A stretch of 64,000 bases of DNA from Sceloporus undulatus (taxonomy: Eukaryota > Chordata > Lepidosauria > Squamata > Phrynosomatidae). The stretch is from contig NC_056523.1 in NCBI RefSeq assembly GCF_019175285.1, positions 186,472,981 to 186,536,980 of the forward strand. The letters run 5' to 3'. Made by a program: the position numbers and the translations under genes. Each line of letters starts with the position of its first letter. The stretch's first letter is position 1. Shown piece by piece: positions 45,678 through 57,700 of the stretch. The notes beneath the pieces were generated by a model. That model saw only the letters and a program-made list of their open reading frames with translations, made no database searches and was not told the origin of the DNA.

Positions 45678-48600
45678 CTAATTCCTAGGAAAATGTATAT
45701 GTACGGTTAAGGAGTTCCTTCTTCCTTTGCCTTTGGATAGCAATTTTTTGTACCAGTTATCATTTTCGAAGTAATAACTGCAGTGGAAAGAATATAACCT
45801 GAGAGCTGCATAGGTGCAGTTTTTCCTGTAATGTTTCCTAAGGGTACAGAAAAATAATAATAATGAATTAGGTATTTGTATGCCAAAAGTTTTACACATA
45901 GGTTTTTTAAATAGATGTGCAGGTATGTTTCTGAACTGTGGTAAATCTTCATAACATCATATGTACAATTACATCAAGTCTGCATCTCTTGGGTAGTGAC
46001 CAATGTTCACCCTTAACCTGGTAATGTGCAGGTGGGGCAGGCAGTTGGCAGGCAGAAATCAATGGGGGAAACAGAGTGCTGGGAAACTTTGCTGGCATAG
46101 TGACTAGCAAACAATTTAGAGTTATTAAAAATGGAATAATAGAGAATTCCCAAGTGCATCACTTCCAGTTTGAAAATATGAGATGGTGATATGCAAATGA
46201 CTAATTGGAGGAGGAGGGCTGAAATCAGATGATACAATTTTGGAAGAATCCCCTCTCCAAGTCAGTTTCCAATGCTTGCCTGTAAAGGAATGAGACACTG
46301 AGGCTAGAAAAATAAAACAGAGCATATAAAGGGATCTTGTAGTACCTTTGAGACTTTTGTAGACTACAGAAAGCATCTGAGAAAGTAGATTCTAGTCTAC
46401 GAAAGTTTATGCTAACAGTTTTTTTCTTTCAGTTAATCTCAAAGGTGCTACAAGATGCCGTTGCATGTTGATTTTCCAGGCAAGCATGACCATGTCTTTG
46501 AAAACAAAGCATGTTTATCCATGGAGATTATTGCATTCTATTTAAACTGACTTATCCCCAATGGGATAAAGTCACATTTAATTTTAAAAGCGAGTGTTAT
46601 CACACTCGGCTGTGGTCAGGAGGGTGCAACTCTCTCAATTTTATAGCATGCATTGGAAGTCTTGGTTGATGGGTCAAAGTACAGCCCAAAGTAAATTGCA
46701 GCTAAAAAGAATGAAAAGCCACCTCCACAATTTTTTCCCCTACCTTTATCTAGTTCTTCAGCCCAGACTCTTGATTGACTTTTTTCAATCCTAGTTTGAA
46801 ATTACTCACCCCCCCTTCACCTTTTTAATTACAAATCAGAGAGATTAGCCTTTCATATAAACCTTTAACGATGGAAGGGAAACCATCTAGCTTGAGGCCT
46901 CTCTTAGGCGGTGGACAGAGCAATTGAATAAAGAGGTAAAATCTTGTTATCATTATGTCAAATTCATCACCTTAAGTTCAAAGGTTATACGGTTAAAGGT
47001 ATACTGCAATATGAGAAACAGAACAGGAAACATGCGGAATCTACTGCCACAAACATCAGGAGCTATCTTACACCTCCTAGGACTTTATCACATGGGGAAA
47101 ATAGGGGGATCTAAACATTGATTATCCTGTGAAAATTGTGAAATCACCATTAACATTTTCATACATGTTGCAATTTAATTGCCATTATCCTGGGCATTAA
47201 TAGGCAATGAACAGCAAAATATCATTCACAGGATTTCCCCGTGAATGATTTGTTGTTGTTTATTGCCTGTTTATTCCTGGTATAATAGCAATTTAATCAT
47301 AACATTGTGTGAAAATGCTAATAGAGATTACATGATTTTCATGGGATAATCAATGTTTAAACTCCCAGTTTTCCCCATGTGATAAAGTCCCTAGATTTGT
47401 TCCAGGCTTTAGTTGCTTTTCTGTTTCTTTATCTGCTAAGAGTTTGAAATTTTTGTTGTGTCTCTTGGAAACATTATTTTGCTTCGGGCCTGTTATGATT
47501 AGATAATAATTTTTCTCTCTCTCAATCTCTCTCTGTTGAATTTTACTGCCATTGCATCTGTTTACCTCACTACCTGATCTGTGTTTTATTCCAGATTGTT
47601 TTGAGTGCTAAGTAGGCCATATTTTTGTTTGTTTTTTTAAATTGGATTTTTAATCTTCAGATATGGTTAGGCAAATCTATCTGTTTTATTTTCACTCCCA
47701 TTCAAAGTTTGCAACTTTTGGTAAATCCTGATGAAACAATAAAGAGAAAGAAAATTGCTGTGTCTTCAAATCAGCCAGTTTGACTATCCCACACATTTGA
47801 ATTGTTCCAATTTTGTGGGGAAAAAATTCCTAGGTACCTCAGTCTTCTTGTCTCATCCTTTTTCATACCAGAATGGGCTGAATCAAATCTGTGGGAAGGC
47901 TGGTGTGCAATATATAAAATAAATTTAAAGGGAAACAACAAAAACCTGAAAAAGCTGATATAATTTGTTGTGGATAGTCTCTTACATTGCCTTTCAGGGA
48001 AAAAAATGGATGCTTTAATCAGTTTCCACTTTTACTCAATTAAATAATATTCTGAGATACTCATTTTAAAGAGCAGTGAAGCTGTTGGCACTCACCAGTA
48101 TTTTAAGCCATGCTCTATGAGAGCTTTCTTAAGACACTGGGCATCATCTCTGATATCATCATCTAGGAAATCTGTGAAAGAGAGGAATGAAGAAAACATA
48201 TCTAAGAACAGATCCTGATGTAGAGAAAAAGTCAGAAAGCCACTATAAGTCCTAAATGAGGTAGACCCATGTTGAAGAGAACAGTTTGCTTAGACTTAGA
48301 AAATGCCATAAGCTCCTAGGGAGAAACTCTCACCCTACTTTGCCTTCTCATGTATGTTGGAAGAATGAAAAGAGATAAAGTTCCACAGCTATACAATGAT
48401 CAAAAACCTTTGTTCCTTAAAAAGCTCCAAGTGTTTTGGCCTTATCGCCAGTTGGCCTTCTTTTGGGGCAATTCTTAGAAATGCCTAGAATTGCAGTCCA
48501 TACTCTCTATAGAAGTGAACCTTTGCATGTTAAATAAATAAATAAATAAATAAATAAAGTTAGAAGGAAGGATGTAAAGAAATAAAAGGTTTTGACTATT

Positions 48601-51600
48601 GTATAGCACATGGTACTTTGGTTTTTTTTTTTTAATTCTTCCACTGTGAATACATGCTTTCCAGTTTTTTGTTCTGTTCCTTCTCATGTACATGCCAGGT
48701 AAAGGTGGATTTGGCCACTCTGTAATAGTGAATATGTCTTCTAGGCTAGAGAGAAGCAACTCACGGATGCACAGAGACATAAAAATCAGCTTTTTACTCA
48801 AGACGATGACTGGAATCCTGTGGATCATTGATAAATGTGTAAGCTAGCCTCACACATTTATAACTCTAACCTACATAATCCTGGGATTTGTACTTTGATG
48901 AGGCACCAGAGCTCTCTAACAGACTAGGCTGAATATATCACCAAATCTCAACTCCCAGGGTTCCACAGTATGAAGCCATGACAGTTAAAGTGGTGTCAAA
49001 CTGCTTTATTTCTTCAGTGTGGCTACATCTTATGCCTGTGAGGTAGAATCTTGCGATGTTCTTCATAGGGGATTGTTTGTCTAAATTGACTGGGCTAAAG
49101 CTGTCTAAGAGTCTGTCCGGCATCCTATCTTGGACATCAAGCCTGATATATGCAAAATAAAAATAAAGAAGGGCTAAGGACAAACTTCAGCAATTACATT
49201 AATGTTTTCTGTACCACAATTGAGAAAGCAAATCAGACCTCTCTTAACTGTTATTGTGGATAACAGTCTGATAGCCTCCGCGTGTGGCTGAAAGGTAATC
49301 TTACACATTGGCACATCTCCCTTTAGAAATTAGCAACTTTCCTTGAGTGCCAGAAAGCAAAGATAGAAAGAAGAGGTCACTTACTGTTACAGGAAGTTTT
49401 GCATTTGTTCTTTGTGGTATGCCTCCCGTTATTACACCATTCATGGCCACTCAGCTGGAATATTCCATAGTAAGGAACATCACGATGATCAACAGCATAA
49501 TACTGAGTGTTAGCATCAGCTGGGAACTGAGCCAAACAAACCACTGGTGGGGAAGCAGCAGACTATGAAAATTAGAAATGGAAATTGTTTTCTCTTTCTT
49601 AACATCCATTCCAAAACAAAGAGTCTTATCTTATGACAAAAGAAAGCCAAGAGGCACTGAGAGAGAAGCGGCTTTCTCCTTGGTTCTCTACATGCTGTTA
49701 AAGCATATCTGTTCTTTCCCCAAGGCAGATGGTTGTAAAAGTGTGTCCTTTGTCTCCCTGGCAAAAGGCATGTTTTAACTATCATCTCCCTCCAGAAGGA
49801 GGATGGAAGTGCTATGACAGCATGCAGAGAGGCAAGGAGAAAGCCACTTCTCTCTCAGTACTGTACCTCTTTTTTCTTTTTTTTTGCCATATACTGTAAT
49901 AAGACTGAAAGACATGGGGAAAGTGGTGCTTTTAAAACAACCACTTAAATTTGAGCTCCAGGTTTAGTCATGCTTCATTTTGACAACAATGAAACACTGA
50001 CAATAATTGTCCCCAATTTTACCCTACAGCAAATTGAAATGTAGGGGCTGAGCAGATGGGCCAGGATAGCAAAGGTCAAACTTGGGCTATCCTGACCCAG
50101 GTCCTGATCCAAATCAATGCCCTGGGCCAGCGCAGGGATAGGTGGATCCTTACATGCCTGCCAACCTGCTTGCCACTGCACCATGGACCCATTACCACTA
50201 TGCACCCCTTATCTTCTTTCACCATTGCCTCTTCTGTGAAGACCCCCATCACAGCCTCTGATGTAGAAATGTGGTGCCTGGCTACATGGCCAGGGGCCCC
50301 TTTCCACGTCAGAGGCCACAGCAAGGATCTTCTCAGTAGACGTGACAGCAGATGAAGGTAAGGGGCATGTAGGGCCATCTGGTCTGCTAGGTGTTGCAAC
50401 AGAGTTTCCTAGAAACTCCACAGCAAATAGTGGGTCTTTTTGACCCACACTAAGGCCCCTTTGAGCTAGGATCAACTGGAACCACTAGACTGGCACCCAG
50501 TTTGCCTGATCGCAGCCTGGGGGTATTGGTTTGCATTGGACAGAAGGGCAGGGGGGAGCCAATGTAAATGGCCCATGTAGACATGCCCTAAGTCATTTAT
50601 TTGTAACTGTTCTATATTCATGATTGGCATAGACACAATCATATCACCTATCCAAACCTACTTTACTGGGCATCAGCTGCATGGGGAGAAGGAGAACCAT
50701 TCTGCAAGCAAATGCAGCATAGATGAATTATGCTTTTGTCATGTTTAGGCATGGGTTAGGTTAGGACAGGTGATTTGGTTAATTATACTTCATGGAAACA
50801 CAATACTGACCCACATTTCTAACAATTTTAAAGTGTTTTCTAAAACATAAATGTAATATATATAACCCAGGGTGACTGGAGGTCTTCCTTTTCCAGGACA
50901 TGTCCTACATACATTTCAACTTTCTGTCCAGGAGGAATTTCAAAATGTCCTCCAGTTTGAGCATGACTAAGAAGTATGAATGTACATATACATAAGTGTT
51001 TTGAGCTTTTATGTTGTAATGTTCTACATTCTTCTTGAATGTGCTATGTTTTACAGTGCTTTGACCTCCTTTGCAGTTATGACACCTGGTCACCCTTGTT
51101 ACTTGTACCTTTTAGCGCTAATGGTAATGATACTTGAATCTACTTTTTTCCTCTTAATACACAGTGTGGCACTATGTTATTGTTGTTTGCCTTCAAGACA
51201 TTTCTGACATATGGCAACCCTAAGGTAAACCGATTAAAGAATTTTCTTGGCAAGCGTTTTGCCATTATCTTTTTCTGGGTCTGAGAGTGTATAACTTGCC
51301 CATAGTTGCCCAGTGGGTTTCCATAGCCAAACTGGGATTCCAACTCCAGTCCCCCAGAGTCTTATCCATGCTGGATTTCTACTGGCACTGTACTGACTAT
51401 GAAATATGTTTTGTCTTTGTTATTGCAGATTTTATTCATTTCCTGTCTTATTTTCTGCTTTTCTTTTTCTTATTTTGTGTATATTTAAGAAAAGAAAAGA
51501 AAAATCTGTGATGAGGTTGCTACTTGAAGCACATAACAATGACAAAACACACAAACAAACACAATCCAGAAAATAGAAATAGAAGAATTCCTCTTTCAGT

Positions 51601-51819
51601 ACCACCCCCCCTGCTGCAAAATGGATCTAAATCAATCATAAGAACATAGAAGGCTTTGTGAACCCCCAAAAAACAGAACTCACATTCTTTTGCTTCATAA
51701 CCATGATAGCCATCCAGTCCAAGGACCCTCAGTTTGTAATACAATTCACACAACTCAAACTTCTTTGCTGTCTTTGCTTTTAGGAACAGGAGGAAAAAAG
51801 CGAGATGAAGTGACTTCAT
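45678..51819 (-). CDS. Lysozyme/alpha-lactalbumin-like secreted protein, non-catalytic (copy B)
   Basis: Family member predicted to be secreted and to lack glycosidase activity. Exons are 51819-51684, 49543-49385, 48171-48096 and 45837-45678 (136, 159, 76 and 160 coding bases), giving 176 residues. The 18-residue signal (MKSLHLAFFLLFLKAKTA) is followed by KKFELCELYY. Glu35 is replaced by Pro (AQFPADANT) and Asp52 by Tyr (DVPYYGIFQLS); Trp62 is Glu. All eight family cysteines are kept. The calcium loop FLDDDIRDD matches alpha-lactalbumin FLDDDITDD at every Asp ligand. Other alpha-lactalbumin-like details are Glu-Leu before Val-Cys at 27-28, a one-codon deletion after Cys94, and Lys-Tyr-Trp ending exon 3. 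The last exon runs on for 33 residues past the final Cys (SYYFENDNWYKKLLSKGKG and a basic end). The TATA motif at 51867-51873 is in the reverse sense, so the promoter is unclear. The function is unknown. Confidence 0.88.
46326..46460. mobile_element. Palindromic MITE (CTTGTAGCACCTTTGAGAC family)
   Basis: Left GATCTTGTAGTACCTTTGAGA faces right TCTCAAAGGTGCTACAAGAT. Other copies at 56466-56630 and, partly, 27637-27720. In intron 3 of copy B. Confidence 0.7.
47079..47392. mobile_element. MITE with TAGGACTTTATCACATGGGG ends
   Basis: The left end faces CCCCATGTGATAAAGTCCCTA at the right, and the inner parts are also partly complementary (GGGGGATCTAAACATTGATTA with its reverse near 47345). Intron 3 of copy B. 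Confidence 0.7.
48530..48559. repeat. (AAAT)n microsatellite
   Basis: About seven AAAT units in intron 2 of copy B. Confidence 0.85.
51180..51405 (-). repeat. Squamate tRNA-derived SINE, antisense
   Basis: Reverse-order hallmarks: CTTCAAGACATTTCTGACATA, GGCAACCCTAAGG, CCCAGTGGGTTTCCATAGCC, GGGATTCCAACTCC, GAGTCTTATCC. In intron 1 of copy B. Confidence 0.65.
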
Positions 51820-53499
51820 TGCAGCTTATCTCAGAAGAGCAGTGTGTCCTCCAGACTATTCCAGGGCTATAAAGCCCTCGGCTCTGACTTGTAGGCTGCC
51901 CATTCACTCTGAAAGTATAATGAACCCTTGGATGTTGGTTCGTCACTGTACCAGTGGAGTGGCAATTTTCCAGGGACTCTAGGCAGCTCTTAAGAGGAAA
52001 GTTTAAAAATAAAAATAAAAAAGTTTTGCAAAGAGAAGAGGGCGGGGAAAGGTAACAATTACACACCAAGGTGGAAATCAAATAAAATCCATTTAACTTA
52101 ATGCATTAATCTTCTGTATACCAAGGTGAGCAGAATCTTAGAATTCAGAGCATGTGTAGGTTTCATTGCAGAAAGAGTGGTTTGTGACAAAGCATGTTGA
52201 CCACCAATTACATGTTATTAAGAAGACCTATGAAGACTGTTACCTATATTGCACACTGTATCGTACATTGACTACTCAGTTCTCATCTGCACTGCAGAAT
52301 TAATTCAGTTTGATACCACTTTAACTGCCATGGATTCATTCTACAGAATACCTAAACTACAAATCTGAGAATTCTTCAGCCTTGAGCCATGGCAGTTGTT
52401 GTTGTTATATTTATTTGTATCCTTCTCTTTTCCCAGAACTGGGACCCAGAGAGACTCACAACATTAAAAGAACAATACAGTTAAAAACACAGAAAAATGG
52501 GACATGGTGTCAAACTGCATTATTTATATCTGATCTTGGGACATTTATATCCTGATCCTGTGAGCAATCTCTGGTGTGACATTCAAAAACAAGGTCTCAG
52601 TTGAAGTTCTCCCTTGCACTGAAGTTCATTTGTGGGAGAGTGGTGGAAACATGGCTCTGCTGCTTCTTGATCGATAGGGGAACAGAGCCCTGTTCACTCA
52701 CAGTGGCTGCTGCCTGGTAATTGAGGGCTGGGGAATTTCACAATGTCTATGTGTTTCCTCAAATAATGAATATGTAGGGATCATGAAAATGCAAGGCTGC
52801 ATAACTCTAGGGACATATCTACATGGTCCAATTGAACTGGTTTCCCCCACCCTTGCATTCTCCTGTCTTTATGATGCAGGGCGAAAGCCCTAATTCAACT
52901 GCCTCCAAGGTTACAGTGATGTGGCCAGCAGTGATCACAAGGATGGACACCTTGTTTCTGACCTCAGGGGGAGTGATTTATGCCAGTAGTGGCAACATTG
53001 GCAGTAGCAGGTGGTACAGTGAGACACTGTGTAAATAGCTGTCCAGCGTTGCTATGTTATGCACAGATAACAGGAGAAATTCAGGCTTTGGGAGCAGCTT
53101 GGGGTATTCTGACCATAGGTTACACATTCATAACTACCTTAGTGAAATCTAGGCAACATCTGCCCCCCCCCCCCCCAAAAAAAACCCCACCTTAACTGCT
53201 AGCAACTGCATAGAATGAAGGAGGTCTGTTCAGCTATTGATCAGGGTGCATGAATGACAAGATTTCCAGCCCCCTCCTACCAGCGACTGAATCTACAATG
53301 AGGAATTGCAACAAGAATGCTGCTTTTTATTGTCACAGCCTTACATACTGGCAGGACACATCCTCCTTCTTGTGCCCCAGTCGGCAGTTAAACAGACTCT
53401 TTGCTAGATGTGGCTTCTGGCTGTTAAGGTGGTTTGTGGGGGCATTTATGACCATAGCAATAGAGCCTTGATTGTAAAGTTGAAGGCTTTCATAGATGG

Positions 53500-54115
53500 C
53501 ATCCATAATTTTTTGTGGGTTTTTCGGGCAATGTGTGTAAGGAAATGACATTGATGTGGCCACTAGGGGGAGCTGTTGTGCAGATAATTTGGAGCTCCAG
53601 TGGCAGCTAATGCGTCAGCATTCAAACAGGGCATCATCAGAATGTTGATGCAGCTGTCAACTGTCAGTTCTCAACTGTCACTGAGAGACAGTTGGTGCCT
53701 GCGAGTGGGCTGAGTCTGTTACTGAGAGGCAGTGAGATGGTTGTGTGTTAATGTGGCTGCCTCAGAGGTTGTGTTATTGTTGGCTGGTGTAAATAGTGTA
53801 TATTAGAGATGGATGTCCAATACACTGTGTATATCTATGTTGTAAATACTGCAAAGGAAGATTAAAGCCCTCGTTTAGAGTGAAGACTTGTAAGAGTCAT
53901 TATTAGTTGAAGACATCTTCACAGATTCCTTCTTCTTGGCGTCCTGTCAACGTAGTTGAACTCTGCAGGTGGTTATGGTGGACACTGCACGTCATTTCCC
54001 TAGGTCCCAACAAGGGTTATGGGTGCAGCACACAAAGGCCACAACAAGGTGGCCATGTTCTAGAAAAGTTTATTCCTGATGTTTTGCCAGCATCTGTGGC
54101 TGGTATCTGAGAATG
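53500..54115. mobile_element. Palindromic MITE fragment split by an LTR-like insertion
   Basis: The host sequence TTTTTTGTGGGTTTTTCGGGC stops near 53538 and resumes at about 54048 with GGCCATGTTCTAGAAAAGTT, as expected for one copy of the 13951-14150 family. The insert, about 53539-54047, starts TGT, carries an ATTAAA at about 53861 and ends in ACA. It looks like a solo LTR of gypsy or ERV type, old, with no coding part. Confidence 0.5.
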
Positions 54116-54132
54116 CTGACCTAGAAAAGAGT

Positions 54133-54159
54133 GGGCATGTGCATGTGTGTGTGTGTGTG

Positions 54160-54194
<35 letters not shown>
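54133..54194. repeat. (GT)n(AT)n(AC)n self-complementary microsatellite
   Basis: GT run, TATATATATA centre and AC run form a possible hairpin. Another (TG)n run is at 55266-55289. Confidence 0.9.
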
Positions 54195-54359
54195 TACGTG
54201 ACCCTGTGTAAAGAGGAGGGATTCCCATGTTAATCTGTATATTGGCTACCAAAGTTTGGCTACCAGTCCTGCAAAATAGCAAAATCAGCACTCAGCAAAT
54301 GCAAATGAGAAATCACCCAGGGGCAGGGGCTTTCCCAGCAGCCAATGATCACCAATTAA

Positions 54360-54545
54360 TAATTAATTTGTTTTATTTATATACTGCTATTCCAAAGATC
54401 ATAGCAGTGAACAGCAAGTAAGCTAATTTGCCCCCAACAGTCTGGGTACTCATTTTAGCTCCCTCCTCGGAAGGATGCAAGCCTGAGTCGAGCTTGGGCC
54501 CTTTTGCTGGTCTTGAACTCGCAACCTTGGGCTCCTAATCCTCTT
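54360..54545 (+). repeat. Interspersed repeat shared with 20418-20502
   Basis: TTTATATACTGCTATTCCAAAG and CAGTGAACAGCAAGTAAGCTA match 20418-20502. Here the copy continues to CTTGAACTCGCAACCTTGGG; the other was interrupted by the SINE insertion. Family unknown. Confidence 0.55.
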
Positions 54546-56401
54546 TTGCATATCCTCCCACCCAGAGGCCATTAAGAAATGGTGGGAGTGGGTGGTGGTG
54601 GTGAAGCTCAGTTGCAGCAGAAAGGAAAGACTGCAGAATTTTTTAAAATTAAAATTTCAAATTTCAAAATGTTTAATTTAAAAAAATAAATATTGAAATT
54701 TTTATTTTTTAAAAAAATATTTTAAACATTACATTTCAACCCAATATTCACTATATATATGTAACTGTATTTAGGATGTGTGTATGATATTGTAATTTGA
54801 AGGTATAATTTTAATTTTGCTAGTTGTTTATGTCACAACTATGCGTATTACATTTAGTGATAAATGGGAATTACACTTTATGAGTAACATTAGTGCAAAA
54901 AAGAATCACTAAGGATTCTATATGGTGTGAAATGGAAGGAGGCCAGTGGAGGGGGGTGTGACACTATGAGTTGCCACACTGGGTGACACTAATCCTAGTG
55001 ATGCCACTAAATTGAAATTGGAAACATGAAGAAAGAGCAAAGGTGGGAGGGGGGAGAAAGTAGAATGGAAGTGAGGTTAGACCATCAGTGGAGTTAAAAT
55101 AGGTTTAATTATTTAAATCTATGGTTAATTATTTAGATGTTTAAATATTTAGAGATTATGTATCAAGTTCAAAGTTAAAGGCTAGAGAATACAGTATGTG
55201 ATATATAATTTTTGATTTGTCGTAATGTTACTGTTTGTCTTTTTTCTTGTCTTTTTTCTGGTGTATATGTGTGTGTGTGTGTGTGTGTTTGATAAACATA
55301 TTTAAAAAAAGTAAAAAGGAGAGACAATAGATGAGAAACCCTGATTTACAAGGCAAGGTGACTTATTCTCATGCAATTGTGATTGGGAGTTTTTGCAAAA
55401 CATGCATAACATTGGATCTTGAAATTTTGGAAGATGAACTTTAGTGGGATATCAGGAGAAAACTGAAGCAATAGAATTTTCCTAATACTTTTTGTCTCCT
55501 GAAGATAACTATTTTTTTTGTGTGGTTCTCAGATTACTTGCATAATAACTTGAATTAATACCGGCTAATCAGAGTGAATTAAATTTGGTATCAAGCTATT
55601 ATCAACCTATTTAATATCAAGTTAGAGTTGGAGATGGTGTTGAAGAAGTTGACCATTTGAGAAAGACGTGACATAATTCAATTGGCAGGCTGAGATAATA
55701 CAAAGGCAAGTCTACATTTCTGTATCAGGAGCGATGAGATACTGGGTTTTCAAAAAATAAAATCTGACAACCCATAAATAAATAGTGCCTTGTGAGTGTA
55801 TAAAGTATTATTCGCTCCTTAATCTGTAGTTTGTCATAAATTTAAACCTGGGTTATCTGATACACATCTATTTTATAAAGTTGCTTCTGCACCAAACCTT
55901 GCCTAGATCAGATCTGTTTGTGGAGGTCAGGAGCCCTCAGGTGGACATTTCTGAAGAAGGCAGGAACTTGGATAGACAGCCTCCTCTTCCTCCAGTGAAG
56001 CGCAGGAGAGGTTTGATTATCTGACAACAGAACGGATATCATCATTGCAAACACCTTCCTTGCCCAGCTACCCAACATATGATGTAGACTAGTGTTTTCT
56101 AGCAACAAAGCCATGCTAAACCTGAGCTGAATTTGAATATTTTTTTAAATGTGAGAGGGAAGGGGAGTTGGCGAGTCCCAGATCTATTGGTACATCAGTT
56201 TTGGTTATAGCCAACCAAACTGAAGGGGAACATTCTGAAGAGAGGGTAATCTTTATTCTGCTGCAGCTCCCTATGCAATTTGGGACACGCCATCATCCAA
56301 CTGGCTGTGGAAGGAAGTGAATTCTCCTTCAAAAGAAATCTGTAAACAAAGCTTGTATAGCCACCTGCTGGATATGCTGTCAGTTACATCTGTCATTATG
56401 G

Positions 56402-56465
56402 GTTCTTCACTGGACTGGAAATTGGACTAGATGGCTTTAATGATTCCTTCCAGCTCTTTAATTTG
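56402..56465 (+). repeat. CR1 LINE tail fragment
   Basis: GGAAATTGGACTAGATGGCTT and TTCCTTCCAGCTCT are the degenerate CR1 3' end; a MITE of the 46326 family follows at 56466. Confidence 0.55.
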
Positions 56466-57344
56466 AGATTGTAAAGTGATCTTGTAGCACTGAGACTGAA
56501 AGAAAGAAGTCGGTAGCATTAGCTTTCATAGACTTGAGGCTCCTTCCTCGGAATAGACTCAGGTCTGTGAAAGCTCCTGCTATCAACTTCTCTCTTTCAA
56601 TTAGTCTCAATGGTGCTTCAAGATTCATATGCAGAATGATTTTCCAAATGAAGATCTGTCTTTGAATTTTACCCTAATTTGAGATTGTGTGAGAAGGCTT
56701 CATGAGAAAGACCTCCTGTTTCAACCTTCAACATCCTTCTGAGGTCGCTAAAATGAGTACCCAGCTTGTTGGGAGCAAATAGCTTACAGTTGTAAACTGC
56801 TTAGAGACTGCTTAAGTGGTATGAAGTAGTATATAAATGAAGCTGCTATTGCTATTGCTAACATCTTTACAAGGGGATAGGCACGTGCAGGAGCAGCAGG
56901 GCTGCCAATTGCATTCTTTCTTTCCATTTTTGCATAAATGTGGAGAATGCCTGAAAGGGACCGATCCTGCAACCAAATCTAGAAAACCCATGAATGTAGA
57001 AGAGACAGGGATGCACGTGCCCATTGAAAATACCCCCTGTGAAAAACATACGCTGAAGTCCTAGACTGGCTACTTTATTACAAACCAACATTAACAGCCA
57101 GCTTCCAGGAGATTATCACACCATCTCCGGCGCCTGATTTACCTCTTCTGAATTTGGCTCAAATTTGGAAGTTAGGCTAATTTTATCACAGAGCCTTTTC
57201 TGTCAAAACAGCTTCTAGTTGCCTCCAGGGCTGAATTCAGGCTCATAAGTTGCTTTGGTGGCCATTTTTTCCAAATCGGAGCTTTGGAATTGGAAAAAAA
57301 AAGTCACTGAAGCAATTTACGGGGCCCGAATTCAGCCCTGGATA

Positions 57345-57700
57345 GATTTCGCCTGAGGAAGAGGATGTTAAGAGATGACATGTTTAAATATAAGAAGGGA
57401 GGTCACATTGAAGATGGAGCAAGCTTGTTTTCTGCTATTGTAGAGACTGGGACATGGAGCAATGGATTCAAACTACAAGAATAGTGAGTCCACCTAAACA
57501 TTAGGAAGAACTTCCTCATGGTAAATGCTGTTTGGCAGTGGACTATGCTGCCTCAGAGTGGTGAAGTTTCCTTCACTGGAGGCTTTTAACCAGAGGCTGG
57601 ATGACCATCTGTTGGGAGGGATTGGATTGTGTCTTCCTACATGACACGGGGTTGGACTGGGTGGCCCTTGTGGTCTCTATGCTTCAGTAAGATTACTGTA
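57345..57700 (+). repeat. CR1 LINE 3' part
   Basis: Shows the ordered CR1 landmarks ACATTAGGAAGAACTTCCTC, GTGAAGTTTCCTTCACTGGAG, CCAGAGGCTGGATGACCATCT and GGGGTTGGACTGGGTGGCCC. Truncated at the 5' side. Confidence 0.85.

Noticed and set aside
47750-47810. Alternative last exon for copy B
   Set aside because: A Cys/Trp spacing looked possible but the frame has a stop; the exon at 45837-45678 has a good acceptor, correct phase and both cysteines.
5139-51819. Naming copies B-E LALBA
   Set aside because: The shared residues are suggestive, but calcium-binding lysozymes share the loop and parallel loss of catalysis is possible. Without a tree or synteny the symbol would be unsafe.
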